From Brevundimonas sp. SGAir0440 (GTDB lineage: Bacteria > Pseudomonadota > Alphaproteobacteria > Caulobacterales > Caulobacteraceae), in contig NZ_CP039435.1 of the NCBI RefSeq assembly GCF_005484585.1, positions 1,240,001-1,304,000 on the forward strand: a stretch of 64,000 bases of DNA. The letters run 5' to 3'. The position numbers and the translations under genes are program-made. The notes beneath the pieces are model-generated. The model had not been told where the DNA came from. It saw only the letters and a program-made list of their open reading frames with translations, and made no database searches. This document shows positions 44,613-53,612 of this stretch, piece after piece (position 1 is the stretch's first letter; every line of letters starts with the position of its first letter).

Positions 44613-45257
44613 CTAGAACAGACTGACCGGAAAACCGATCAACCCTGATGACTGCAGATGCTCGATGCCCTCCATGACGGGGAGGGCGGCGAGGAACACC
44701 AGGCCGTCGCGCAGGGTGCGGACGAAGAAGGCGGGACGGATGGTCAGTTCGTCAGCGTCGCGCCAGCGGGCGGGATTGGGCAGGAAGCGCGGCGTGCGGG
44801 CGCAGTAGGCGGCGTAGGGCGCGCCGAAATGTTCGGCCAGCCAGGCCTCTTCGCGACCGACCGTGCGCAGGAAGACCAGGAAGGTCGCCACGGCGAAGAT
44901 CGCGCCGATCGTCACGCTGCCGGTCTGGGCGCCGACTCCGAAGGCGCCGATGAAGCTGAAGACATAGAGCGGGTTGCGCGTGATGGAATAGGGGCCGCGA
45001 TCGACGATCTCGGCCTTCTTGCGTCCGCCGATATAGAGCGAGCACCAGGCGCGGCCGACGATGGCGACGATGATCGCGGCCAGGCCCAGGCCTTCGACGC
45101 CCTCATGCCATTCGCCGTCGAGGGCGGCGACCGAGCGGACGCTGGCGGTCAGGACGATGAGGGCCAGCAGAACAAGACCGGCGAACCATTTGCGACGCCG
45201 CTGAACGACGTCGAGAGACAGGGCAGGGGGAACAGGGCTCATGGCGGGTCTGTTCAC
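44613..45257 (-). CDS. ICMT-like integral membrane methyltransferase
   Basis: 214 aa with four or five membrane helices. RGPYSITRNPLYVFSFIGAFGVGAQTGS and EEAWLAEHFGAPYAAYCARTPRFLP match the isoprenylcysteine carboxyl methyltransferase/PEMT superfamily, which uses SAM to methylate lipid-soluble groups. GTG 45257 overlaps the previous stop as GTGA and is preferred; ATG 45242 is the alternative. It is the last gene of the six-gene operon (44613-49464) and could methylate its product (inference). Confidence 0.82.
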   Translation of the reverse strand: MNRPAMSPVPPALSLDVVQRRRKWFAGLVLLALIVLTASVRSVAALDGEWHEGVEGLGLAAIIVAIVGRAWCSLYIGGRKKAEIVDRGPYSITRNPLYVFSFIGAFGVGAQTGSVTIGAIFAVATFLVFLRTVGREEAWLAEHFGAPYAAYCARTPRFLPNPARWRDADELTIRPAFFVRTLRDGLVFLAALPVMEGIEHLQSSGLIGFPVSLF

Positions 45258-45901
45258 TGATGCTGCTGGGCGCGGACGAGCAGGGCGCGGGCCTCGGCCT
45301 TGCGACCACGGTCGGCGACGGCGCGACCGGGACGGGCGGGGGCGTCGATGGCCTTTTGCAGATAACGGGCGGCGCCGTTCCAGTCGTGTTCGCGCACCAG
45401 CAGATCGCCCATGAAGAAATTGGCGTCGACGTCGTTGGGCGCCATGGCCAAACCGCGCTGGAGGTAGTCGCGGGCGCGCTGGCGGTTGCCGAAACCGATC
45501 GGGGCGCCCGGCACCTGGGCGTAGAGCGAACCGAGGCTGACATAGACCGAGCCGTTCAGCGCGCGCGGGTTGATCCGCTCGGCCTGTTCCAGTTCGGTGC
45601 GCGCTTCACGCACCAGGCCCAAGGCGCCGATGCCGCCCTTCAGTCCGGCTTCCGATGCGGTGATGATGGCGTCCCAGACGAGAGGTTCGGCGCGGTTGGG
45701 GCATTGGGCCACGACGGCGTCGGCCTGGGTGTTCAGCCGCGCCATTTCCGCCATTCGTACGCCTTGCGGGACCTCGAAATTCACATGGTCCCACGACTGC
45801 TGGAGACCGCGCGCGCGGTCGTCGCAGGCGTCGGCATGAGCGACGGAGGCGACCGTCAGGGGGGCGGCCATCAGGGCCAGGGCGAACAGGGCGGTCTTCA
45901 T
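45254..45901 (-). CDS. TPR-containing periplasmic protein
   Basis: 215 aa. Sec signal (MKTALFALALMAAPLTVASVAHA), then a helical repeat domain: EPLVWDAIITASEAGLKGGIGALGLVREARTELEQAERINPRALNGSVYVSLGSLYAQ and AMAPNDVDANFFMGDLLVREHDWNGAARYLQKA read as tetratricopeptide-like repeats. Likely a protein scaffold. AAGGAGAG precedes the ATG. Placed between the SDR and the methyltransferase genes. Confidence 0.78.
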   Translation of the reverse strand: MKTALFALALMAAPLTVASVAHADACDDRARGLQQSWDHVNFEVPQGVRMAEMARLNTQADAVVAQCPNRAEPLVWDAIITASEAGLKGGIGALGLVREARTELEQAERINPRALNGSVYVSLGSLYAQVPGAPIGFGNRQRARDYLQRGLAMAPNDVDANFFMGDLLVREHDWNGAARYLQKAIDAPARPGRAVADRGRKAEARALLVRAQQHQ

Positions 45902-45928
45902 GGCGTGTCTCTCCTTTTGTTCTGTGGT

Positions 45929-46681
45929 TCAGCCGGCGAACAGGGCGCGGGCCTTCAGGTCGTTTGATTTCAGGGCGCCGTCGATCAGGCCGGGCGCCAG
46001 GGCGTTAAGGCGGACGAACAGGCTTTCGGGGAAGCCGAGGTAGACGTCGCGGCGATCGCTGCGGATGGCGGCGACGATGCGGTCGGCGATCGGGTCGGGA
46101 TCGTCGACAGCCATGCCGGTCAGGCGCGCATATTCGTCGACCTTGGCGGAGTTGAACGGCGTGGCCACCGCGCGGGGCGCGACATAGGTGACGCCGACGC
46201 CCGTGCCGGCCAGTTCGCGACGCAACGATTGGCTGAGCGCCCGCATCCCGGCCTTGGCGCTGGAATAGCTGGCGAAGTGGGCGAAGTTGATCGAGCCGAA
46301 AATGGAGCCGACGTTGGCGATCTGGCCGTGCTTGCGTGCCTTCATGCCGGGCAGGACGGCTTGGGCCAGACGCGCCGGCGCGACCAGATTGACCATATAG
46401 GTCGCCAGCAGATGCTCGGGCGTCTGCTGCTCCAGCGGGCCGAAATGCTGGATGCCGGCGATATTGATCAAAATGTCCCAGGCGCGGCCGCCGGCCAGTT
46501 CGGCGACGCTGTCCAGGCCCTGCGGAGTGGACAGGTCGCCCACCAGGGTGTGATGGCCCGCCACCGGCGCGCGGGCGACGATCGTGACCCGACCGCCCTC
46601 GCGCTCGATCCGCTCGACCACACGACGCCCCAAGGCGCCGGAGCCGCCGGTGACTAGGATGTTGCGATCCTCAAACTGCAT
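45929..46681 (-). CDS. Short-chain dehydrogenase/reductase in biosynthetic operon
   Basis: 250 aa. NAD(P) site TGGSGALG, NIAG, catalytic Ser in GSIFGS and Tyr-x3-Lys in SYSSAK. The SDR type fits oxidation or reduction of an alcohol or ketone, here probably on an acyl-derived chain. The 5' end overlaps the di-iron oxidase gene by 11 bases. Confidence 0.88.
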   Translation of the reverse strand: MQFEDRNILVTGGSGALGRRVVERIEREGGRVTIVARAPVAGHHTLVGDLSTPQGLDSVAELAGGRAWDILINIAGIQHFGPLEQQTPEHLLATYMVNLVAPARLAQAVLPGMKARKHGQIANVGSIFGSINFAHFASYSSAKAGMRALSQSLRRELAGTGVGVTYVAPRAVATPFNSAKVDEYARLTGMAVDDPDPIADRIVAAIRSDRRDVYLGFPESLFVRLNALAPGLIDGALKSNDLKARALFAG

Positions 46682-47348
46682 CGACCGTTTCCCGCGCTGC
46701 GATGTGGGGGATGGAGGCGAAGACCCCGCCGAACAGGCCGAACATCACCTTGGCCATGTGGACGATGGCGGCGCGGTCGTCGGCGTCCGACACTCCGTCC
46801 AGCAGTTGCTTGAGGAACAGGATGTGATCCTGATCCAGAGCCCCGTGGGAAATCAGATAGGTGAACGCGGCGGGCGGGAGGCCGAGGCTCTGTTGCACGG
46901 CCTCGGCGCCGACGCTGGCCAGCTGAATGCTGGTGCCCTCCAGCACATAGATCATGCCGAAAAAGGCCATCGGATTGATGCGCTGGATGGTGTCATAAGC
47001 ATAGGCCACCATCAGTTCGGTCGCGACGTTCGGGCCGTGCTGCACGGTCTGATCGGGGTCGCCGCCGGCGGCGCGGATGTCGTTCAGAATCCACTGCTCG
47101 TGGCCGGTTTCCTCGGCGATATAGTCGTCGAGCGCGGCCTTGAAGACGGCGTGATCATCGTCCAGCCGCGCCCGGGCGGCCTGCATCAGCGGCACGGTGT
47201 GGCGGACGTGGTGATAGGCCTGGGCCAGATAGGCGACGTAGGTGTCGCGGCTGATGCGGCCGGCCAAGCCGTCCCTGATCTGGGGGATGGCGGCGAAGGC
47301 GGCTCGCTCGGTTGCGGTCGCGGCGACCAAGGTTTCAAAAAACGACAT
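46671..47348 (-). CDS. Heme-oxygenase-like di-iron oxidase (TenA/UndA/PqqC-like fold)
   Basis: 225 aa, all-helical. The metal-binding pattern of HDO enzymes is complete: Glu 80 and His 83 (ETGH), Glu 137 (YVLEGTS), His 168, Asp 172 and His 175 (HGALDQDH, H-x3-D-x2-H). These enzymes use O2 for N-oxygenation, C-C cleavage or fatty acid decarboxylation (UndA). Substrate here is unknown. TenA proper (thiamin salvage) has a catalytic Cys and no such metal set, so it is unlikely. Start 8 bases after the ligase gene. Confidence 0.8.
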   Translation of the reverse strand: MSFFETLVAATATERAAFAAIPQIRDGLAGRISRDTYVAYLAQAYHHVRHTVPLMQAARARLDDDHAVFKAALDDYIAEETGHEQWILNDIRAAGGDPDQTVQHGPNVATELMVAYAYDTIQRINPMAFFGMIYVLEGTSIQLASVGAEAVQQSLGLPPAAFTYLISHGALDQDHILFLKQLLDGVSDADDRAAIVHMAKVMFGLFGGVFASIPHIAARETVDAV

Positions 47349-47356
47349 GCGAACTC

Positions 47357-48781
47357 TCAGGCGGCTTGCGAGGGGGAGGGGGCGTAGGTGCGCAGCAGGG
47401 TCTTTCGACGCGGCCGACCGTTGGCGGTGACCTGACCGGCGGCGGGATCGAAGGGCGGCACCAGACGCCAGTCGCCGATGCGGGCGTAGTCGGGCAGGCG
47501 GGCGTTGGCGCGCGCGACGGCGGCTTCGACCTGGGCCGGTTCGGCGCCCGGCATCGCCACGATCAGGGCCGACAACGCCGCCTGCGCCTCGCCCATCGCC
47601 ATGGCCTGAAGGATCTGGGGCTCGGCCAGAAGCTCGCTCTCGACCCATTCGGGCGCGACGTTGCGGCCGAAGGCGGTGATCAGGGTGTTGGCCTTGCGGC
47701 CTTCGATGGTGAGCCTTCCATCGGCGTCGAAGCGGCCGACGTCGCCGGTGTGCAGACGCTCCGGCGCTGGCGCCTGGCCGACGTAACCGAGGAAGGGATG
47801 GGGCGAGACCAGGATTTCGCCGTCGTCGGCCAGATGGACATCAAGGTGAGGCAGAGGCCGGCCGACCGTGCCGGGGCGGGCGTCGTCCGGACTGTTGAGC
47901 GCCACGACCGAGGCGCATTCGCTGAGGCCATAGCCCTCGACCACGGGCAGGCCGGCGTTGGCGGCGGCCTCCAGCAGGGCCGGGGACACGCGGGCGCCGC
48001 CGACCGCGATCATCTCCAGCCGATGATCCAGCCGCATCACGCTTCGAGCAGCGATCAGGCCGCGCAGCAGTTCGGGAACCAGGATCAGGGTCGTGGCGCC
48101 GGTCTGGACAACTGTGGTCAGCAGGCGCGCGAAGTCGGGGCGGAAGGCCTCGCCCATCCCGGCCTCGGCCAGGCTGGCGGCGTGATAGCGGCCGCCGGCC
48201 AGAAGCGTCGCATAGAGGCCGGCGACATTCTCCAGCAGCACCGCCAGCGGCAGCACCGGCAGATGCAGCCCGGCGCGGTCTCGGCCCAGGACCTGAACCA
48301 GAGAGGCGGCGACCGCCTCCATCTGATCCTGCGACAGGCAGACGCCCTTGGGCGCGCCGGTCGAGCCGGAGGTGTAGGTGATCTTGGCCGTGCCGGGATG
48401 CAGATCCCGCACCGGCAGCCCCGTCGGCGTCAGCCGGATCGGCGCGCCGCCCGCCGTCAGTTCGCCCGGAGCGCCCGGCGTGATCAGCAGCCCCGCGCCG
48501 GCGTCGGCCAGAGCATGATCGCGTTGAGCGGCCGTGAAGAAGGGCGGGATCGGCACGCTCGGTCGCTGGGCGAGGATCAGCGCCAGATCGACGACGACCC
48601 AGGCCGGCCCGTTGTCGAGCAGGACACCGACCGGAGATCGATCATCGGCCAGGGCGGTGGCCAGCTGACCGACCTGCGCCAGCAGTTCGGCCGCGGTCAG
48701 CGAACCTTCGGCCCACTGGATCACCACATCATCGGGCGTGGTGCGGGCGCGACGCGACAGGGCGTCCAGAACGGCGCTCAT
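47357..48781 (-). CDS. AMP-dependent acyl/aryl ligase
   Basis: 474 aa ANL-family enzyme. P-loop YTSGSTGAPKGV, GYGLSE, TGD (HTGDVGRFDADG) and the C-terminal lysine region GRPRRKTLLR are all present. It activates a carboxylic acid as acyl-AMP and probably passes it to CoA or an amine. It is shorter than long-chain acyl-CoA ligases. ATG overlaps the upstream stop (ATGA). Confidence 0.88.
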   Translation of the reverse strand: MSAVLDALSRRARTTPDDVVIQWAEGSLTAAELLAQVGQLATALADDRSPVGVLLDNGPAWVVVDLALILAQRPSVPIPPFFTAAQRDHALADAGAGLLITPGAPGELTAGGAPIRLTPTGLPVRDLHPGTAKITYTSGSTGAPKGVCLSQDQMEAVAASLVQVLGRDRAGLHLPVLPLAVLLENVAGLYATLLAGGRYHAASLAEAGMGEAFRPDFARLLTTVVQTGATTLILVPELLRGLIAARSVMRLDHRLEMIAVGGARVSPALLEAAANAGLPVVEGYGLSECASVVALNSPDDARPGTVGRPLPHLDVHLADDGEILVSPHPFLGYVGQAPAPERLHTGDVGRFDADGRLTIEGRKANTLITAFGRNVAPEWVESELLAEPQILQAMAMGEAQAALSALIVAMPGAEPAQVEAAVARANARLPDYARIGDWRLVPPFDPAAGQVTANGRPRRKTLLRTYAPSPSQAA

Positions 48782-49464
48782 GAGCGATCCTCGTAGTGCA
48801 GACGGGTGCGGACGGCCCGTCCGACCGGCGCGGTTTCGGAGAAGTGATCCAGCGGTGCGGTCGCCGCGTCGATCGAGCCGGCCAGCACCACCGGATCGGT
48901 CTGATAGTAGGCGCCCCAGCTGCCGCCGCCGTCGTCGAGGCGGCGCGGATCGGCGCGCGCGAGTTGAAGCGCGCCCAGACCGGCCTTGTGGAAGATGCGG
49001 CGCAGTTCGTCGGTCGCGGTGGCGACGGCGAACCGGAGACCTTCGGACTGCAGATGATGGGCCATGGCGGCGAACAGGAAGACGGTCGCGCCCTGTCCGC
49101 TGGAGGCCAGGCTGCCGATCTCAACCACCTGCGCGCGGTCGATGACGGCGCCGATGGCCTGGCTCAGCACGGTCTCGACGGAACCGTCCAGATATTGTTC
49201 CAAGTACAGGGGCGCCTCGGCCGCGTGCCGGAAGCCGACGGCGGCGTAGATGACGCCCGCCTCGTCCTGAACGCTCATCAGGGTCGGGAAATGGGCCTGG
49301 ATCTGGCCGCCATAGGCCTCGGCATAGGCCGCCTCAATGAACTGCTCCACGCGGCGACGTTCGCCTCGGCAGGGGTCGTCGAACCGGATGATGCGCGACG
49401 ACAGCGTGCGGCGCACGCGCGGCCGAACCGGATCGGCGTCTTCGGGCAGGCGGAGTGGAAACAT
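48778..49464 (-). CDS. Thermostable-hemolysin family protein (acyltransferase-like)
   Basis: 228 aa. HFPTLMSVQDEAGVIYAAVGFRHAAEAPLYLEQYLDG and VVEIGSLASSGQGATVFLFAAMAHHLQSEGLRFAVATATDELRRIFHKAGL identify the thermostable hemolysin family. Its fold is thought to be close to GNAT/N-acyltransferases (from memory), so an acyl transfer role fits better than a toxin. There is no signal peptide. First gene of the operon; ATG 49464 chosen as the family start. Confidence 0.82.
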   Translation of the reverse strand: MFPLRLPEDADPVRPRVRRTLSSRIIRFDDPCRGERRRVEQFIEAAYAEAYGGQIQAHFPTLMSVQDEAGVIYAAVGFRHAAEAPLYLEQYLDGSVETVLSQAIGAVIDRAQVVEIGSLASSGQGATVFLFAAMAHHLQSEGLRFAVATATDELRRIFHKAGLGALQLARADPRRLDDGGGSWGAYYQTDPVVLAGSIDAATAPLDHFSETAPVGRAVRTRLHYEDRS

Positions 49465-49585
49465 GCGGGCCTCGGGCCTGGGGACTTCGGGCCAGAGACG
49501 ACGCGGTGCGGCGACCCCCACAAAAAAATCTTTCGCCGTCGCAATCGCGGTTGCCGCAGAGGGCGCAGCAACCCACGATGGGGTG

Positions 49586-50149
49586 GTGAACGCCTCTTCC
49601 GGTCCCCCTCAGCACGACCCGAGCCGACCGGCGCGGCAAGCCCTGGCGGACGCGTGGCTGGACAGCCGCCCCGCCTTGGTGCGCTTTCTGACGGCGCGCA
49701 CGGGATCGTCGGCTGCGGCCGAAGATCTGGCGCAGGATGTCTGGGTGCGGCTGCAATCCATTACCGAGGAGGCCGCCGCCGAGGTCCGCCACCCGCAGGC
49801 CTTCCTCTATCGGATCGCCGCCAATCTGGCCCTGGATGCGTCCAAGGCGCAGCGTCGTGCCGGCGCGCGCGATCTGGAATGGCGGCGCGCTTCCGCTATC
49901 GATGATGCGGCCGAAGCCCAGGATGCGCCGTCGGCAGAGGACGCTGTCTGGGCCAAGCTGAAGCTGGAAAAGGTTGTCGCCGCGATTGACCGGATGCCGC
50001 CCAAGGCCGCAGAGGCCTTCCGTCTGCACAAGATGGCCGGGCTCAGCCAGGCCGAGGTGGCCGAACGGATGGGCGTCTCGCGCAGCGCGGTCGAAAAATA
50101 CGTTTCCGCCTCGCTGAAGGAACTGCTGCTGCGGGTCGGTTGGCCATGA
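49586..50149 (+). CDS. ECF sigma factor, FecI type
   Basis: 187 aa. Region 2 (ALVRFLTARTGSSAAAEDLAQDVWVRLQ, RHPQAFLYRIAANLALD) and region 4 (MPPKAAEAFRLHKMAGLSQAEVAERMGVSRSAVEKYVSASLKELL) are clear. With FecR and a TonB receptor behind it, this is an iron-starvation sigma factor. Start is GTG at 49586 (or the GTG just before it); no ATG is in frame. A 121-base gap separates it from the divergent biosynthetic operon. Confidence 0.85.
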   Translation: MNASSGPPQHDPSRPARQALADAWLDSRPALVRFLTARTGSSAAAEDLAQDVWVRLQSITEEAAAEVRHPQAFLYRIAANLALDASKAQRRAGARDLEWRRASAIDDAAEAQDAPSAEDAVWAKLKLEKVVAAIDRMPPKAAEAFRLHKMAGLSQAEVAERMGVSRSAVEKYVSASLKELLLRVGWP

Positions 50150-50234
50150 CGACCGGATTTCGCCATTTTTCATTGAGGATGCGGCGCGACCGTGTCGTCT
50201 CTCCCCCAAAGCCCGCTCGGGCCCGGACCGGATC

Positions 50235-51215
50235 ATGACCCAAGACGCCGTCATCAAGGACGAGGAGATCGCCGCCCAGGCCGCCGCCTGGGTCGTGCGT
50301 CTGCGCGCCGATGATGTGACGATTGCGGACATCGACGCGGCGACGGCCTGGCTCGATCAAGACCCGGCCCATCGGCGCGCCTTCGACGAGGCCGAGGGGC
50401 TGTGGGCGGCGTCGGATGTCCTAGACGACCGTTCCGACGTTCAGCCGGCGCCAGTCATCGACCTGTCGGCGCACCGCGAGCGGCGCAAGGGACCGGGGCG
50501 GCGATGGATGGTCGCGGTCCCGGCGATGGCTGCGGCCCTCGCCGCGGCGATCTTCCTGGGTCCGATGCTGCAAACCGCGCCGACCGTGGTGTACAGCACC
50601 GCGCCCGGCGAAACGCGGACGGTGACGCTGGACGACGGATCGCGGCTTGAGATCAACGGCGGCTCGACCCTGTCGGTGAAGATGGAGCGAGGACGGCGTC
50701 TGGTGCATATGGATCAGGCCGAGGCCACCTTCGACGTCGCGCATGACGCCGGCCGACCCTTCCTGATCAATGTCGGCGAAAGCCAGGTGCGCGTGGTCGG
50801 CACGGCCTTCAACATCCGCCGATCCGCCGATGACACCCAGGTGGCGGTGCTGCGGGGCGTTGTCGAGGTCAGCGACCTGAAACAGCCCGCGCGGCGGGTG
50901 CGTCTGACGGTCGGTCAGTCGGTGCAGCGCGACGACGCCGACGACCGGATGACCGTGGCCCCCGTCGATGTCCGCACCGCGGCCGCCTGGACCTTGGGGC
51001 GACGGGCCTATGACGATCGGCCGCTGCGCGAGATCGTCGCCGACCTCAACCGCGCCTTCGCCACGCCGGTGACCGTGGCGCCGAATGCGGCGAACCTGCG
51101 CTTCTCCGGCACGCTGGTGCTTGATGACGAAGCGGCGGTGATCGGCCGGCTGGAACGGTTCCTGCCGATCAAGGCCACTCGCGGGCCGCAAGGGGTTCGT
51201 CTAGAACGGCGCTGA
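50235..51215 (+). CDS. FecR-type anti-sigma regulator
   Basis: 326 aa. N-terminal cytoplasmic DUF4880 region (AAQAAAWVVRLRADDVTIADIDAATAWLDQDPAHRRAFDEAEGLW), one membrane helix (MVAVPAMAAALAAAIFLGPM), FecR periplasmic domain (TVVYSTAPGETRTVTLDDGSRLEING) and a secretin-like C-terminal end. It transmits receptor signals to the sigma factor. 85 bases after the sigma gene. Confidence 0.92.
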   Translation: MTQDAVIKDEEIAAQAAAWVVRLRADDVTIADIDAATAWLDQDPAHRRAFDEAEGLWAASDVLDDRSDVQPAPVIDLSAHRERRKGPGRRWMVAVPAMAAALAAAIFLGPMLQTAPTVVYSTAPGETRTVTLDDGSRLEINGGSTLSVKMERGRRLVHMDQAEATFDVAHDAGRPFLINVGESQVRVVGTAFNIRRSADDTQVAVLRGVVEVSDLKQPARRVRLTVGQSVQRDDADDRMTVAPVDVRTAAAWTLGRRAYDDRPLREIVADLNRAFATPVTVAPNAANLRFSGTLVLDDEAAVIGRLERFLPIKATRGPQGVRLERR

Positions 51216-51236
51216 ACCTGCTTCGGACGTCGCGTT

Positions 51237-53612
51237 TTGGTACGAGCCTTCCTCTGCGCCCTGGTCGTCGTTTGCGGTGTGACCACGCCGTCGATCGGCA
51301 TGGCCCAAGAGCGTTCGTCGCTTCAGGTGTCGGTCTCGCCTCAGCCGTTGCGGACGGCCGTTCTCGACTTCGGCCTGCAGGCGGGCGTCAGCATCGACGC
51401 CGCCGGAGCCGAGCGATGCGGCCCCACGCGCGGGGTGAGGGGCCGACTTTCCGTCGATGCCGCCTTGTCCAGATTGATGCTGGGCACGCACTGCGTCGCG
51501 ACCCGCGTCGGCGACGGCGCCTACAGGATCGTGCGGATCGCCGCCGCGCCGCCTGCCGTGGCGCGGACGATCTCGGCGCCGCCCGCGCCCGTGACCCCGA
51601 CGACGCTGGATGAAGTCGTGGTGACGGCGTCACGCACGGACAATCTGCTGCTGTCGCGCGCCCCCTACGGCCTGTCGTCGCTGGATGGGGTGACGCTGGA
51701 ACGGGCCGGGGTCAGCGACCTTGACGGCGTCGCCGCGCGCGTCTCCGGCCTGACGGTCACCAATCTGGGGCCGGGGCGTGACAAGCTCTTCATCCGCGGC
51801 CTGGCGGACGGACCCGTTGCGGGACAGGCGCAAAGCCTGATCGGGCTCTATCTCGACGATGTGCGCCTGACCTATGACGCGCCCGACCCGGCGTTGCGTC
51901 TGGCCGACATCGAACGGGTCGAGGTTCTGCGCGGGCCGCAGGGGGCGTTGTACGGCGCCGGTTCGATGGGCGGCGTCGTCCAGATGGTCAGCCGCGCGCC
52001 GGACCTGGACGGCGTCTATGGGCGGGTGACGGCGGAGGGGGCGCTGACGGCTGGCGGCGCGCCGGGCGACGCCGTCGAGCTGATGATCAACGCCCCGATC
52101 CTGCGTGATCGCCTGGCGGTCCGGGTCGTCGGCTATGACGAGACGGTCGGGGGCTACGTCGATGATCAGGCCCTTGGCCTTAGCAATACCGGCGGTATGC
52201 ATCGGCAGGGGCTGAGGGCGGCGGCGTTGCTGCGTCTGACGCCCGGCTGGACCTTGAAGACGGGCTTCCTGGCCCAGACCATCGACGTCGACGACAGCCA
52301 GTACGCCAACCTGGGCGGCGACCAACCCTATGCGCGTCGTCGCAGCCTGACGGAGCCCAGCCGCAACGATTTCGACGGCGTCTGGGCCTCGGTGGACGGA
52401 GATTTCGGTTGGGCGCGGCTTCGGGCCTCATCCAGCGTTCAGTCGCATGGGCTTGACGCGCGTTACGATGCGACGCCTGCGGCCGGACTGTTCGGACTGA
52501 CGGGCGCAGCGGCGCTGGACCAGGCCGACGACCTGTCGGCAGCGGTGCATGAGGTGCGGTTGAACGGCGAATTCGGCGCGCGACTGAAATGGAGCGCCGG
52601 GCTGTTCTTCTCGGAATACACCCACACCCGCACCGTCGCGATCTCGGACGGGCAGGGCGGGCCGGGGGTCTATCGACAGCACAGGCGCGACCATGTGGAC
52701 GAGGCGGCCCTATTCGGCGACGCCGCCTATGCGCTGAACGACCGCCTGAAGATCACGGCCGGCGCGCGCCTGTTCCGCATCGGGGTCGAGCATCGCAGCG
52801 AAACCGACGGCGATCCGACGCAGGTTTCTGAAGAAGACGCGCTGGTCGATATCACCCCGCGTTTGGTGATCGAGTATGACCGAGGCCCCTTCGTCTTCTA
52901 CGCCCTGGCGACCGAGGGTTATCGCGGGCCGGGCTTCAACGCCGGCGCCGTGCCGGGCGGCGATCAGCAGCCCGCGCGACGGGTGAAGCCGGACGAGATC
53001 CTCGCCGGCGAGGCGGGCGCGCGCTTCACCCTGTTCGAAGGGCGACTGCGCGGGCGAAGCGCGGTCTTCGTCGCCGATTGGCGCAACATCCAGTCGGACC
53101 GGTTCGACGCCCGGGGTCTGCCCTTCACCGCCAATCTGGGCGACGGCCGCAATCGCGGCATCGAGGGTGAGGTCGAATGGCGCGACGGCCCATGGACGCT
53201 GGATGCGCATGCCGTCGTCAACGATCCCGAATTGACCCGACCGGACCCCGGTTTCGCGCTGGGGACCGATACGCGCCTGCCGGCGGTCGCCGATTTCAGC
53301 GTGCAGGCCGGCGTCGTGCATGAGGCGCATCTGGCGCATGCGACGGTGCGATCCGAGCTTCGCCTGGGCTATGTCGGCCCCACCGATATCGCCCTGTCGC
53401 CGACCTCCACCGGCGCCTCGGCCGGCTATCTGACCAGTTCGCTGGGCGTCGGCGTCGAGATCGATCGCTGGGCGATCAGGGCGTCGGTGGACAATCTGTT
53501 CAACCGCAGCGACGACACCTTCACCTTCGGCAATCCCTTCTACGCCTCGGGCGACATCAGCACGCCGCAACGACCGCTCACCGCCCGCCTGGCCCTGACC
53601 GCCCGTTTCTGA
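51237..53612 (+). CDS. TonB-dependent receptor with STN signalling domain
   Basis: 791 aa. Signal peptide (AFLCALVVVCGVTTPSIGMAQ), STN domain (about 28-100, SLQVSVSPQPLRTAVLDFGLQAGV), TonB box-like TLDEVVVTASR, plug (LERAGVSDLDGVAARVSGLTVTNLGPGRDKLFIRG, IERVEVLRGPQGALYGAGSMGGVVQMVS) and a 22-strand barrel ending in Phe (LALTARF). STN plus neighbours make it a FecA-like transducer; the ligand is unknown. Start is TTG at 51237, since no better codon precedes the signal peptide. Confidence 0.92.
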   Translation: MVRAFLCALVVVCGVTTPSIGMAQERSSLQVSVSPQPLRTAVLDFGLQAGVSIDAAGAERCGPTRGVRGRLSVDAALSRLMLGTHCVATRVGDGAYRIVRIAAAPPAVARTISAPPAPVTPTTLDEVVVTASRTDNLLLSRAPYGLSSLDGVTLERAGVSDLDGVAARVSGLTVTNLGPGRDKLFIRGLADGPVAGQAQSLIGLYLDDVRLTYDAPDPALRLADIERVEVLRGPQGALYGAGSMGGVVQMVSRAPDLDGVYGRVTAEGALTAGGAPGDAVELMINAPILRDRLAVRVVGYDETVGGYVDDQALGLSNTGGMHRQGLRAAALLRLTPGWTLKTGFLAQTIDVDDSQYANLGGDQPYARRRSLTEPSRNDFDGVWASVDGDFGWARLRASSSVQSHGLDARYDATPAAGLFGLTGAAALDQADDLSAAVHEVRLNGEFGARLKWSAGLFFSEYTHTRTVAISDGQGGPGVYRQHRRDHVDEAALFGDAAYALNDRLKITAGARLFRIGVEHRSETDGDPTQVSEEDALVDITPRLVIEYDRGPFVFYALATEGYRGPGFNAGAVPGGDQQPARRVKPDEILAGEAGARFTLFEGRLRGRSAVFVADWRNIQSDRFDARGLPFTANLGDGRNRGIEGEVEWRDGPWTLDAHAVVNDPELTRPDPGFALGTDTRLPAVADFSVQAGVVHEAHLAHATVRSELRLGYVGPTDIALSPTSTGASAGYLTSSLGVGVEIDRWAIRASVDNLFNRSDDTFTFGNPFYASGDISTPQRPLTARLALTARF

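Noticed and set aside
48778..49464. Thermostable hemolysin as a secreted toxin
   Set aside because: There is no signal peptide and it is the first gene of an enzyme operon; the name is historical and an acyltransferase-like role fits better.
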